The position numbers were made by a program, and so were the translations under genes. From positions 1 through 20,783 of the forward strand of contig JAFTCU010000320.1 of assembly GCA_017454585.1 (NCBI GenBank): 20,783 nucleotides of DNA. The letters run 5' to 3'. Each line of letters opens with the position of its first letter. Within the stretch, counting starts at the first letter, position 1. The notes beneath the pieces are model-generated. The model ran no database searches. It had not been told where the DNA came from and saw nothing but the letters and a program-made list of their open reading frames with translations. Source of the stretch: Thermoguttaceae bacterium (GTDB taxonomy: Bacteria; Planctomycetota; Planctomycetia; Pirellulales; Thermoguttaceae). This document shows, piece by piece, positions 7,125 to 15,000 of the stretch.

Positions 7125-7763
7125 ATGAACAACAACGCGATCATTCGCCGCGAAAATCCCGAAGACTGGAGGGAAGTGGAAACGCTCGTCCGCGAGGCGT
7201 TCTGGAACGTCTATCGTCCGGGCTGCCTGGAACATTACGTACTGAAGTGCCTCCGCGGCAGTTCCCGCTTCGTCCCCGAACTTGATTTTGTAATGGAAGA
7301 GAACGGGCGGGTCATCGGGCAAAACGTTTTCGTGCGGGCGGAGATACGGCTCGACGACGGGCGTAACCTTCCGATCCTCACCATGGGGCCGATATGCGTC
7401 ACGCCGGAGCTTCAGCGCAAAGGTTACGGCAAGGCCCTGCTCGATCACTCGCTCGCCCGTGCCTTGGAAATGGGCTTCGGGGCGGTCTGTTTCGAGGGGA
7501 ATATCGGTTTCTACGGCAAGAGCGACTTCGGTTACGCCTCCGAAAAAGGGATCCGTTACCACGGCCTGCCGGAAGGTGCCGACGCGTCGTTTTTCCTCTG
7601 CAAGGAGCTGATCCCCGGTTACCTCGACGGTGTGTGTGGAGAATACGCCCCCCCGCGGGAATACTTCGTCTGCGAGACGGAACCGGCCGGCTTTGCGGCG
7701 TATGAGGCTGGGTTCCCTCCGAAGGAAAAACTGAAACTCCCCGGCCAGATTTTCAGTGAGTAG
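7125..7763 (+). CDS. GNAT-family N-acetyltransferase (YhbS-like)
   Basis: The 212-residue protein has an N-terminal GNAT core. MGPICVTPELQRKGYGKALL (87-106) is motif A with the Q/RxxGxG/A acetyl-CoA loop, and CFEGNIGFYGKSDFGYAS (122-139) matches the YhbS branch, in which a GNxxFYxxxGF pattern is usual. The last 60 or so residues form the tail seen in YhbS-like proteins. The substrate is unknown. The gene starts six bases after the macrodomain stop codon, with AAGGA inside the end of that gene, so the two are almost certainly translated from the same message. Confidence 0.85.
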   Translation: MNNNAIIRRENPEDWREVETLVREAFWNVYRPGCLEHYVLKCLRGSSRFVPELDFVMEENGRVIGQNVFVRAEIRLDDGRNLPILTMGPICVTPELQRKGYGKALLDHSLARALEMGFGAVCFEGNIGFYGKSDFGYASEKGIRYHGLPEGADASFFLCKELIPGYLDGVCGEYAPPREYFVCETEPAGFAAYEAGFPPKEKLKLPGQIFSE

Positions 7764-7794
7764 GAGAATTCAAACATTAGAAAGGAGAAATCCC

Positions 7795-8739
7795 ATGAAA
7801 AAAACAAGAATCGTGTTGAATGTTTGTGTTTTGTTGACTCTGGTGGTTTCGGCAGTATTGACCGGTGGCTGCACTACCGAGGAGCAGATGAAGCAGTACG
7901 CCCAAAACGCCGGTTACATGGAAACGTGGTCCGAGGAGGATGGGCAGTACATTCCGAATCTGGTCTATAACAAAGAGAAGAACCTCCAGTACGACATGTA
8001 TCTCCCGAAGGACCTGAAGAAGGACGCCCCCGTGCGCCTGCTGCTCTTCATCCACGGCGGCGCGTGGAAAGAAGGCTCCCGGTACGACGTCGCCTACGCC
8101 TGCAAGTACTACGCGAAGCACAACTGCGTGACGGCCACGCTCGAATATTCGCTTCTTTCCAAAGACCATCCTGAAGTGACCATTCCCACGATGCTGGACG
8201 AGATCACCGAATGCATCGGCGCCATCAAGGAAAAACTGACCGTGGACGGCTACCAGACGTCCAAAATCGCTCTGGCGGGCGTTTCTGCCGGTGGGCACCT
8301 CGCCCTGCTCTACTCGTACTCCCGGGCGGAAGAGTCGCCGATCCCGATCGCGTTCGTGTTCGAGAAGGTCGGCCCGTGCGATTTCACCGAGAAGACCCTG
8401 GGCGCGAAAGACTGCGCATCGCTTCTTGCCTTCCTCACTGGTAAGCGGGTCAGACCCTCGGACCTGAGCAAGTCGAAGGCCATCAAATTCGCGGAAAACC
8501 TTTCGCCTGTATCCTTCGTGACGGAAAAGACCGTTCCGACGATCTACGCCTACGGTGGGATGGACTTCCTCGTCAAGATCAACCAACGCGACGCTCTGAC
8601 CGAGGCGCTCGAAAAGAACGGCGTCCCGCACATCTGTGTGGACTTCCCGCACTCACACCACGCCATGTGGAGTGACCCGGACAAGACCGAGGAGTTCCGA
8701 AAGGCGGTTTTGTCCTACTGCGAAAAATACATGCCATAA
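7795..8739 (+). CDS. Lipoprotein alpha/beta hydrolase (BD-FAE/esterase-like), first of a tandem pair
   Basis: The ATG at 7795 (314 residues) follows AAAGGAG by seven bases. The N-terminus is a lipoprotein signal with lipobox LTGGC (Cys26), so the enzyme should be membrane-anchored and face the periplasm or outside. Catalytic parts are in the expected order: oxyanion motif FIHGGAW (85-91), nucleophile elbow GVSAGG (Ser164), Asp257 in YGGMDFLV, and His in FPHSHHAMW (about 288-289). This matches the carboxylesterase/feruloyl-esterase-like side of the alpha/beta hydrolase family; the true ester substrate is unknown. A close paralogue follows 44 bases later in the same orientation. Confidence 0.87.
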   Translation: MKKTRIVLNVCVLLTLVVSAVLTGGCTTEEQMKQYAQNAGYMETWSEEDGQYIPNLVYNKEKNLQYDMYLPKDLKKDAPVRLLLFIHGGAWKEGSRYDVAYACKYYAKHNCVTATLEYSLLSKDHPEVTIPTMLDEITECIGAIKEKLTVDGYQTSKIALAGVSAGGHLALLYSYSRAEESPIPIAFVFEKVGPCDFTEKTLGAKDCASLLAFLTGKRVRPSDLSKSKAIKFAENLSPVSFVTEKTVPTIYAYGGMDFLVKINQRDALTEALEKNGVPHICVDFPHSHHAMWSDPDKTEEFRKAVLSYCEKYMP

Positions 8740-8783
8740 AAGTTAACGTTGATGTGTAATATCGTCAAAAAGGGAAGATCATT

Positions 8784-9731
8784 ATGAGAAGACGAAAAAT
8801 CGTTTGGATCGTGTGCGTTTTGCTGGTCCTGGCCGTCGCAGTGTTTCTGCTCAAAGGTTGTATCACCTCAGCGCAGGCTTTCTGGCAAAGCCTCCAAGAT
8901 GGTGGATACATCGTGGATTGGTCCGATGAGGACGGACGAGTAATTGAAGGGCTTGTCTATGACAAAGACAAGAACCTTAAGTACGATCTGTATCTTCCGA
9001 AAAACATCGGGAAAGAGAAGCCAGTACCTCTAATGCTCTTCATCCATGGCGGTTCATGGACATCGGGCAAGCGGCAGGACATTGCCCACGCCTGCAAGTA
9101 CTACGCGAAGCACGGCTGTATCACGGCCACGCTTGACTATTCGCTTGCGTCCAAGAAACATCCCGAAGTGACGATTTACACGATGTTGGACGAAATCACT
9201 ACCTGCATCGGAGCGATCAAGAACAAACTAACCGAAGAAGGTTTCCAAACGCCGAAAATCGCCCTTTCCGGTTTTTCCGCCGGTGGTCATCTTGCTCTGC
9301 TCTATGCGTATTCACGCGCAGAGGATTCGCCCATTCCGATCGCGTTCGTATTCGAGAAAGTCGGCCCCACCGATTTGGGCGAGAAGGGCTTCGGCGCGGA
9401 AATGGCTGTGGGCCTCGTCCTTTACGGAACCGGAAAACAGATCAAGGTAGAAGACCTGAACAAGCCGGAGGGGAAACGTCTCGTGGATAGTATTTCGCCG
9501 GCTTCCTGCGTGACGGAAAAATCCGTTCCCACGATTTTCGCCTACGGAGGAAAGGATGATCTCGTCAAGCGCTGCCACCGTGATTTACTGGCCAATGTGC
9601 TCGAAAAGAACGGCGTCCCGCACATCTGCGTGGATTTCCCCAACTCGCACCACGGCATGTGGAGCGACCCGAACAAGACCGAGGAGTTCCGAAAGGCGGT
9701 TTTGTCCTACTGCGATACCTACATGCCCTGA
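8784..9731 (+). CDS. Alpha/beta hydrolase (BD-FAE/esterase-like), second of a tandem pair
   Basis: The 315-residue protein is a clear paralogue of the preceding gene along its full length, with the same FIHGGSW oxyanion motif, the GFSAGG nucleophile elbow, the Asp in FAYGGKDDLV and the His in FPNSHHGMW. Its N-terminus is a single hydrophobic segment (about 7-24) ending LLKGC; the Lys two residues before Cys makes a lipobox doubtful, so it may be a membrane-anchored or Sec-secreted form rather than a lipoprotein. The last 130 or so bases of the two genes are much more alike than the rest, which suggests either strong selection on this end or local gene conversion. GGGAAG lies upstream of the ATG. 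Confidence 0.87.
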   Translation: MRRRKIVWIVCVLLVLAVAVFLLKGCITSAQAFWQSLQDGGYIVDWSDEDGRVIEGLVYDKDKNLKYDLYLPKNIGKEKPVPLMLFIHGGSWTSGKRQDIAHACKYYAKHGCITATLDYSLASKKHPEVTIYTMLDEITTCIGAIKNKLTEEGFQTPKIALSGFSAGGHLALLYAYSRAEDSPIPIAFVFEKVGPTDLGEKGFGAEMAVGLVLYGTGKQIKVEDLNKPEGKRLVDSISPASCVTEKSVPTIFAYGGKDDLVKRCHRDLLANVLEKNGVPHICVDFPNSHHGMWSDPNKTEEFRKAVLSYCDTYMP

Positions 9732-9825
9732 ACCCGATTTGAAAACCAGCCACAAATGCCGCGTTAACGGATAATTCAACCCCACCGTTGTTTTACGGCA
9801 AACCATAACAATGGAGGGATTTTAT

Positions 9826-10491
9826 ATGGATTACGAACGTCTGTCGCGTGAACATTTTGACCGTCAGGCCCCGGAATACGACCAGCGGGACACGTGGTAC
9901 TATTCACGCGAAGGAAAGATAAGCTGCCGCGACGTCGCCCGGCGGCTGAATACCATCCGGTACTCCCGGCTTTTGGACGTCGGCTGCGGCACAGGTTACC
10001 TTTTCGAGCTTCTGCAACCCGCAGAAAATTCGGAATGGGTCGGGATCGACATTTCGCCCCGGATGATTGAAATGGCCCGGGCCAAAAATATTCCTGGCGC
10101 GGAATTTCTCGTCGGGCCGGCAAACCACCTGCCTTTTACGGAGGCTTCGTTTGATGTGGTCGTCTGCTCGCAGAGTTTCCACCACTACCCATACCAGCGC
10201 GAGGCCATGAACGAGGTCTGGCGCGTCCTGAAACCCGGGGGTCTTTACATCCTCGCCGATACCGGGCTGGGAGGTTTGGGAGGCTGGTTTGACAATCACA
10301 TCCTTTTTAAACTCCTCAGAAGCGGCGATTGCAAGATCCGAAACCGCTTCGGGATCGAGAAAATGATGAGGAAAAACGGTTTTGAAGTCCTCGAATCGTA
10401 TAACCTGACGTGGATGATTTACACGGTCGTCGGCCGGAAAAAGGACGGCGAGTGCGTAACTTTTCAAACAACTGCAAGGAATGATCAATGA
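9826..10491 (+). CDS. SAM-dependent class I methyltransferase (Methyltransf_11 type)
   Basis: I chose the ATG at 9826 because GGAGGG (9813-9818) sits seven bases before it; the ATG at 9811 overlaps that site. The 221-residue protein has SAM-binding motif I LLDVGCGTG (49-57), an acidic end of strand 2 in WVGIDISPRM (71-80), and the post-motifs FDVVVCSQSFHHY (109-121) and VWRVLKPGG (131-139). These place it among small-molecule methyltransferases such as UbiE-like proteins, but no substrate can be named. Its stop codon overlaps the start of the NUDIX gene as ATGA, a sign of coupled translation. Confidence 0.88.
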   Translation: MDYERLSREHFDRQAPEYDQRDTWYYSREGKISCRDVARRLNTIRYSRLLDVGCGTGYLFELLQPAENSEWVGIDISPRMIEMARAKNIPGAEFLVGPANHLPFTEASFDVVVCSQSFHHYPYQREAMNEVWRVLKPGGLYILADTGLGGLGGWFDNHILFKLLRSGDCKIRNRFGIEKMMRKNGFEVLESYNLTWMIYTVVGRKKDGECVTFQTTARNDQ

Positions 10492-11033
10492 AAGACCTGA
10501 CAGAAAAAACGCTCTCGTGTGAGCGAAAATACACGGGCAAGATCGTCAGCGTGGATCTGCTCGAGGTAGAGCTTCCTGATGGACGCAAGGCAAAACGCGA
10601 AGTCGTCCGCCACGGAAACGCCGTCGCGATCCTGGCCCGGAGACCCGACGGGAATTTCGTGTTTGTGAAGCAGTATCGCAAGCCGGCCGAAGAAGCGCTC
10701 ATTGAGGCCATCGCGGGCGGTCTGGAACCCGGAGAGGACCCGATCGAAGGCGCCAGGCGTGAAACGGCCGAGGAAACCGGCTACGACGTGACGGAGATCC
10801 AGCCCCTCACGACGATCATCTGCACGCCCGGCTACTGCGAGGAGCGCATCCACCTCTTTTTCGCGGAGCTTTCCGGCACGGCCCACTCCCAGGACCAGGA
10901 CCCCGACGAAAACGTCTTTCCGGTCATTCTCTCCGAGGAAGATGTCGAAAGCGGCATCCGCGACGGCTCGATTTTCGATTCCAAAACCCTTTGCGCTTGG
11001 TTCTGCTGGAAACTTATGAGGAAGCCGGAATGA
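10488..11033 (+). CDS. NUDIX hydrolase, ADP-ribose pyrophosphatase-like
   Basis: The 181-residue protein has a complete Nudix box at 77-99: it reads GGLEPGEDPIEGARRETAEE then TGY, which fits G-x5-E-x7-R-E-U-x-E-E-x-G-U. The preceding VKQYRKPAEEALIEAIAG and the following TPGYCEERIHLFFA are typical of ADP-ribose pyrophosphatases, which split ADP-ribose to AMP and ribose 5-phosphate. Members of this subfamily also accept other nucleoside diphosphate sugars, so the substrate is inferred. It overlaps the methyltransferase by ATGA at its start and the patatin-like gene by ATGA at its end. With the macrodomain and two ADP-ribosylglycohydrolases in the window, it would complete a route that clears free ADP-ribose. 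Confidence 0.88.
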   Translation: MKDLTEKTLSCERKYTGKIVSVDLLEVELPDGRKAKREVVRHGNAVAILARRPDGNFVFVKQYRKPAEEALIEAIAGGLEPGEDPIEGARRETAEETGYDVTEIQPLTTIICTPGYCEERIHLFFAELSGTAHSQDQDPDENVFPVILSEEDVESGIRDGSIFDSKTLCAWFCWKLMRKPE

Positions 11034-11875
11034 AAAACGGGCTGGTGCTTGAAGGCGGCGCCATGCGCGGGCTTTTTACCGCCGGCGTTCTCGACGTTCT
11101 GATGGAAAACAGCGTCCGGTTCGACGGACTGATCGGCGTTTCGGCCGGCGCCTGTTTTGGCTGTAACTACAAAAGCGGCCAGATCGGGCGAGTCATCCGC
11201 TACAACAAACGGTTTGCGCGCGACCCACGCTACTGCTCGTGGCTGTCGCTTTTCCGGACGGGCGACCTTTTCAACGGTGACTTTTGCTACCGCGAGCTGC
11301 CGATGGAACTGGACGTTTTCGACGCGGCGGCGTTCGAGGCCAATCCGATGGAGTTCTACCTCGTGGCCACGGACTGCGCAACGGGCGGGCCCGTGTACCG
11401 GCGCATCGACCAGGCCGACCAAAAAGCGTTCCAGTGGATCCAGGCCTCGGCCTCCATGCCGATCGTTTCGAGGCCCGTGGCGATCGACGGCGGCGAGTAC
11501 CTCGACGGCGGGATCTCAGATGGTATTCCACTGCGCTTTTTTGAGTCACTTGGGTACGACCGAAACATTGTCATCACGACGCGACCGCATGGATTCCGGA
11601 AAAGCCCAACGAGGAAAAGTCGCCTTCTGAGATTTTTTCTGCGCCGCTGGCCGAAAGTCTATGACGCTCTGATGAGCCGCGCCGAATCGTATAACGAGGA
11701 ACTGAGTTACATCGACGCCCGTGTGCAAGCTGGAGCGGCTTTCCTCATCGCCCCGGAAAAGACGCTCGAAATCGCCCGTCTGTGCCACGACCCGGACAAA
11801 ATGCAGCGTGTTTACGAGGTCGGCCGGGACGCGGGCGAACGAAACCTGAACGCCGTACTGGAATTTATGTCGTGA
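11030..11875 (+). CDS. Patatin-like phospholipase family protein (RssA/YjjU-like)
   Basis: The start at 11030 overlaps the NUDIX stop codon by ATGA and follows a GAGGAAG. The 281-residue protein shows LVLEGGAMRGLFTAGVLD, with the glycine-rich oxyanion loop (9-14), the nucleophile elbow GVSAG (Ser38) and the catalytic Asp in YLDGGISDGIP (Asp159). Together they form the Ser-Asp dyad of patatin-like lipid acyl hydrolases. There is no signal peptide, so it probably acts on inner membrane lipids from the cytoplasm. The YjjU-like family is widespread and poorly studied. No partner nucleotidyltransferase (CD-NTase) gene is near, so a CBASS defence role is not supported. Confidence 0.88.
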   Translation: MKNGLVLEGGAMRGLFTAGVLDVLMENSVRFDGLIGVSAGACFGCNYKSGQIGRVIRYNKRFARDPRYCSWLSLFRTGDLFNGDFCYRELPMELDVFDAAAFEANPMEFYLVATDCATGGPVYRRIDQADQKAFQWIQASASMPIVSRPVAIDGGEYLDGGISDGIPLRFFESLGYDRNIVITTRPHGFRKSPTRKSRLLRFFLRRWPKVYDALMSRAESYNEELSYIDARVQAGAAFLIAPEKTLEIARLCHDPDKMQRVYEVGRDAGERNLNAVLEFMS

Positions 11876-11903
11876 CCTGAAATCCATAGAAGAATTTAAT
11901 GTG

Positions 11904-11913
11904 AGGAATTCCT
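11904..11913 (+). promoter_or_regulatory. Palindromic ribosome binding site AGGAATTCCT
   Basis: AGGAATTCCT is a perfect 10-bp palindrome that contains the Shine-Dalgarno sequence of the following QueG-like gene and ends one base before its ATG. As a self-complementary site it could pair between transcripts, but it is too short to fold on itself. It may be chance. Confidence 0.4.
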
Positions 11914-11914
11914 G

Positions 11915-12883
11915 ATGAACGATCCTTTGTTGGCAAATCAAATTCACGAGATAGCCATCTCCTGTGGCTTTGATAATTGCGGCATTATCCCCGTTGACGA
12001 TATGGTCGGATTTGAGTCTCACTTCCAGAAAAGGACGAAGGAGATCCCTTCCAGCGCATTCTTTTACAATGCGGTTGGAGATCTGGTCGGGATCAAAAAG
12101 CGTTTCCCATGGGCAAGATCTATCGTCATCTGCACCTTTTGGCTGGGGCGATACCGTTTTCCGGCGTCACTGCAGGGAAGATACGCCAAGAGTTTTTTCC
12201 TCTCGCCCGGAAACGAAATGTGTCAGGATTTTCAGGAAAGATGCGAACAATTTGAAGCGTGGTTCGCGCAGAGCCACATCCGCTGCGAAGGAGGCAAACA
12301 GTTTGGTCATTTGAGCATCGGCCCTTTGAGATATGCCGCAGTGATGGCCGGACTAGGGATCATCCGAAAGAACAATTTTCTTTACACGGAAAATGGTTCT
12401 TTTGTTGAACTTTTGGGCTATGTTATCGATCGGGAGTGTGTGTTGTATCAAACCTCCAACCTCAAGCCCTGCCCGGAAAAATGTGGTCTTTGCCAGAAAC
12501 ACTGTCCTAGCGGTGCGCTCAAAGGACCGTATTCCATGAGTCCTCTCGAATGTGTTTCTTTTTTGACAACCTTCGGAAAGGGAGCGCTTCCTCCCGGAAT
12601 GGACGATTCCGCGTTTGGTACGTGGGTCTGCGGCTGTGACAGCTGCCAGGACGTCTGTCCCTACAATCGAAAACATGATTGGAAGAACGGCGAAGCGTAT
12701 CCCGGTCTGGAAGAGATCGAAGTGGAACTGGAGCCCGAGAAGTTGCTGGAACAATCGGATGAATTCCTGCAAAAGCATGTGATCCCTTGTACGAGTTATC
12801 ATCTAATGGCAGATGAAACCGAAACACTGCGGGTATGCGCCGCACGTTCAATCAGAAATCAGTCCGTCAATCGAAAACATTGA
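11915..12883 (+). CDS. QueG-like double [4Fe-4S] cluster protein (epoxyqueuosine reductase-related)
   Basis: The 322-residue protein has two ferredoxin-like cysteine groups, CPEKCGLCQKHCPSG (186-200) and CGCDSCQDVCPYN (239-251), plus MAGLGIIRKNNFLYTENGSF (144-163), which matches the AGLGxxGKN segment of epoxyqueuosine reductase. Members use cobalamin and two [4Fe-4S] clusters. Two points argue against a true QueG. The catalytic Asp expected about 13 residues before AGLG is absent; the region reads GHLSIGPLRYAAV. Also, the protein lacks the C-terminal HEAT-repeat part. It therefore looks like a QueG-related reductase of other function, of the kind often found in anaerobes. The gene looks less GC-rich than its neighbours. 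The start follows a palindromic AGGAATTCCT. Confidence 0.75.
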   Translation: MNDPLLANQIHEIAISCGFDNCGIIPVDDMVGFESHFQKRTKEIPSSAFFYNAVGDLVGIKKRFPWARSIVICTFWLGRYRFPASLQGRYAKSFFLSPGNEMCQDFQERCEQFEAWFAQSHIRCEGGKQFGHLSIGPLRYAAVMAGLGIIRKNNFLYTENGSFVELLGYVIDRECVLYQTSNLKPCPEKCGLCQKHCPSGALKGPYSMSPLECVSFLTTFGKGALPPGMDDSAFGTWVCGCDSCQDVCPYNRKHDWKNGEAYPGLEEIEVELEPEKLLEQSDEFLQKHVIPCTSYHLMADETETLRVCAARSIRNQSVNRKH

Positions 12884-12923
12884 CTGGCGGAAGAGACTGA
12901 CAACCCCAAAATAAAAAAACGGC

Positions 12924-12940
12924 AGTTTTTGCTCCAAAAA
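12924..12940. repeat. Short inverted repeat GTTTTTG/CAAAAAC between genes
   Basis: A 7-bp perfect inverted repeat with a 3-base loop lies between the QueG-like gene and the secreted hydrolase gene. It could be a weak hairpin at the end of the QueG-like message. It is A/T-rich with no following T-run, so it is not a good intrinsic terminator. Confidence 0.35.
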
Positions 12941-12970
12941 CGAACATGGAAAAATAAGAGGAAAATCCCA

Positions 12971-13861
12971 ATGAAAAACTTGCTCCTGACGTTCGGTGCG
13001 GCTTTTTGCGCCCTGGTATTGATGGGAAACCCGACCGTCGTTTTCGGTCAGTCCTGTGAGGAGGGACCATACGCAACCGAGGCGGAACTGCCGCGGATCG
13101 ACGCCCTGATTTTCGAGAGTGACGGGGCCACGATCTACGGCCAGATCCTCGTCCCGGCTCCCAAATTCGGCACCGCCCGGCCGTGCGCCATTTTCTGCCA
13201 CGGGTTTGCCGGCTTCACGCGCTGGGACGACGTGGCCCACGAGCTTTGCCGGGCCGGGATCGTCGTGGTCATTCCGCACCACCGCGGCGCGTGGGGGAGT
13301 GAAGGCGAGTACACCGTCACGGGCTGCATCCGCGATGCGGAGAATCTGGCGTCCTGGGCCATGAGTGCCGAAACGGCCGCGAAGTACGGGATCGACCCGT
13401 CTGCCGTCTGGCTCGTCGGTCATTCGATGGGTGGGAACACTGCAGTCAATGCGGCCGCGCGGCTTCCGGGCCTGAAGGGGGTCGTGCTCATGGCACCCTG
13501 CGACATTGGCTTCATGGCCGGGCGGATGGAGAAGGACGAGCTGAAAAACTTCCTCATCGGTGAGGGAATGCACGCCCTGCACCGCGCCTCGGACGACGCC
13601 ATCGTGGAGGACATTTTCGCGAATGCCGAAAATATGCGCTTCACTCGGGCGGCGAAGTCGTTCGCGGGGAAAAGGGTCTTCCTCGTGACGGGCGAATACG
13701 ACCTGACCGTCCCGACCGAGCCGTTGGATGCGTTCTGGGCCGCCCTGCCCGATGACACGACACGCAAGCGCGAGCAGTACCACTCCGGCCACTCGCTTAT
13801 GGGGTCTCGACTGACGTTCGCCGGGGAGCTTAAAGAGTTCATCCTTAAAGACCAGAAATGA
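12971..13861 (+). CDS. Secreted alpha/beta hydrolase (dienelactone hydrolase / acyl-aminoacyl peptidase-like)
   Basis: The ATG at 12971 (296 residues) begins a Sec signal peptide, MKNLLLTFGAAFCALVLMGN then PTVVFGQS, with likely cleavage near residue 26. AGAGGA lies before it. The mature part has CHGFAGF (76-82) as oxyanion motif, nucleophile elbow GHSMGG (Ser152), an Asp in VTGEYDLTVP and the His in YHSGHSLM near the C-terminus. It is not a close relative of the tandem pair upstream and probably represents a separate esterase or peptidase-like hydrolase. The gene is GC-rich, and the AT-rich YhcG-like gene follows it. Confidence 0.83.
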   Translation: MKNLLLTFGAAFCALVLMGNPTVVFGQSCEEGPYATEAELPRIDALIFESDGATIYGQILVPAPKFGTARPCAIFCHGFAGFTRWDDVAHELCRAGIVVVIPHHRGAWGSEGEYTVTGCIRDAENLASWAMSAETAAKYGIDPSAVWLVGHSMGGNTAVNAAARLPGLKGVVLMAPCDIGFMAGRMEKDELKNFLIGEGMHALHRASDDAIVEDIFANAENMRFTRAAKSFAGKRVFLVTGEYDLTVPTEPLDAFWAALPDDTTRKREQYHSGHSLMGSRLTFAGELKEFILKDQK

Positions 13862-13938
13862 AGGACCTCAAGCACGAGAAGTTATACACTGACACAAAAT
13901 CACTGTGCCGAAAAAAGTGATAAAAGTGGAGAAAAGAA

Positions 13939-14982
13939 ATGAAAAACGAAATACGTGAAACAGAGTCAAACAAAATTTACTCTGACATTTCTTTGCTTAT
14001 CGATCGGAGTAAACGTTCCATCCAACGAGCTGTCAATGAATCGATGATACTGTTGTATTGGAACATCGGCAAGTATCTTGTTTGTAACGTTCTTGAAGGA
14101 AACAAAGCGGAATACGGACAAAAAATTGTAGAAGATGTTGCCAAAAAACTGACTGAGGATTATGGGAAGGGATTTGCGAAATCTTCTCTTTTCAGAATGA
14201 TTAAATTCTATGGTGAATTTCCCGATTATGAAAAAGTGGCGACACTGTCGCAACAATTAACGTGGTCCCATTTTGTGGTTTTGCTTCCGATCGAAGATGA
14301 AACCAAACGTGAATTTTATGCCGTTATGTGCCATAATGAAAATTGGAGTGTCCGTACATTGCGGGAACGGCGGAAGTCGATGCTATTTGAACGGACCGCT
14401 ATTTCCAAAAAACCAGATGTGACTATAAAAAATGACCTCGCGCTTCTGCAAAAAGAAAGCAAAATGTCTCCTGATTTGTTCTACCGTGATCCGTATATTT
14501 TGGATTTTTTAGGGTTAAAGGACACCTACAGCGAGAAGGATTTGGAGAAGGCCATCCTTGCTGAACTTGAGAAATTTATTCTTGAAATGGGATCCGATTT
14601 TGCTTTTCTGGCCCGTCAAAAGCATTTTATTCTTGACGGGAAAGACTATTATATTGATTTGCTTTTCTATCATCGCACCTTGCGGCGTCTTGTCGTAATT
14701 GAATTGAAACTCGGTGAATTTGAGCCTGAATACAAAGGGCAGGTTGAGTTGTATCTGCGTTATCTTTCAAAATATGAAAAGGCCGAAGGCGAGGAAGAAC
14801 CGGTTGCGCTTATTCTCTGTGCAGAAAAAACGCAGCAAACTATTGAACTTTTAGAACTAGACAAAGGGAATATCCGTGTTGGTCAGTACCTTACAAAAAT
14901 GCCCCCAAAAGACGTTCTGGAACAGAAATTATTACAGGCAATAAAAAATGCAAAAGGACTGTTAGAATTGGAGGAAAAATAA
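13939..14982 (+). CDS. DUF1016 / YhcG-family PDDEXK nuclease
   Basis: The 347-residue protein has the two-part layout of the YhcG family. The N-terminal DUF1016 domain (about 12-155) includes AVNESMILLYWNIGKYL (31-47) and TLSQQLTWSHFVVLLPI (102-118). The C-terminal PDDEXK nuclease domain (about 175-340) shows YIDLLFYHR (Asp240), VVIELKLGEF (Glu255, Lys257) and GQVELYLRYL (Gln268). Such genes often sit inside type I restriction loci or stand alone as DNA-processing or defence nucleases. Here it stands alone among metabolic genes. Its AT-rich composition contrasts with both neighbours, which supports horizontal gain. GTGGAG lies before the ATG. I could not find a convincing promoter in the 77-base gap upstream. 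Confidence 0.9.
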   Translation: MKNEIRETESNKIYSDISLLIDRSKRSIQRAVNESMILLYWNIGKYLVCNVLEGNKAEYGQKIVEDVAKKLTEDYGKGFAKSSLFRMIKFYGEFPDYEKVATLSQQLTWSHFVVLLPIEDETKREFYAVMCHNENWSVRTLRERRKSMLFERTAISKKPDVTIKNDLALLQKESKMSPDLFYRDPYILDFLGLKDTYSEKDLEKAILAELEKFILEMGSDFAFLARQKHFILDGKDYYIDLLFYHRTLRRLVVIELKLGEFEPEYKGQVELYLRYLSKYEKAEGEEEPVALILCAEKTQQTIELLELDKGNIRVGQYLTKMPPKDVLEQKLLQAIKNAKGLLELEEK

Positions 14983-15000
14983 TTAGTGAAAGGACCGACG

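Noticed and set aside
11030..11875. CBASS effector phospholipase
   Set aside because: No cyclic-nucleotide synthase or accessory gene is near; the protein looks like the common YjjU-type patatin family.
162..13861. Integron cassette array, suggested by many unrelated small genes in one orientation
   Set aside because: Gaps are too short and show no attC-like repeats, and several genes overlap as operons; no integrase is seen.
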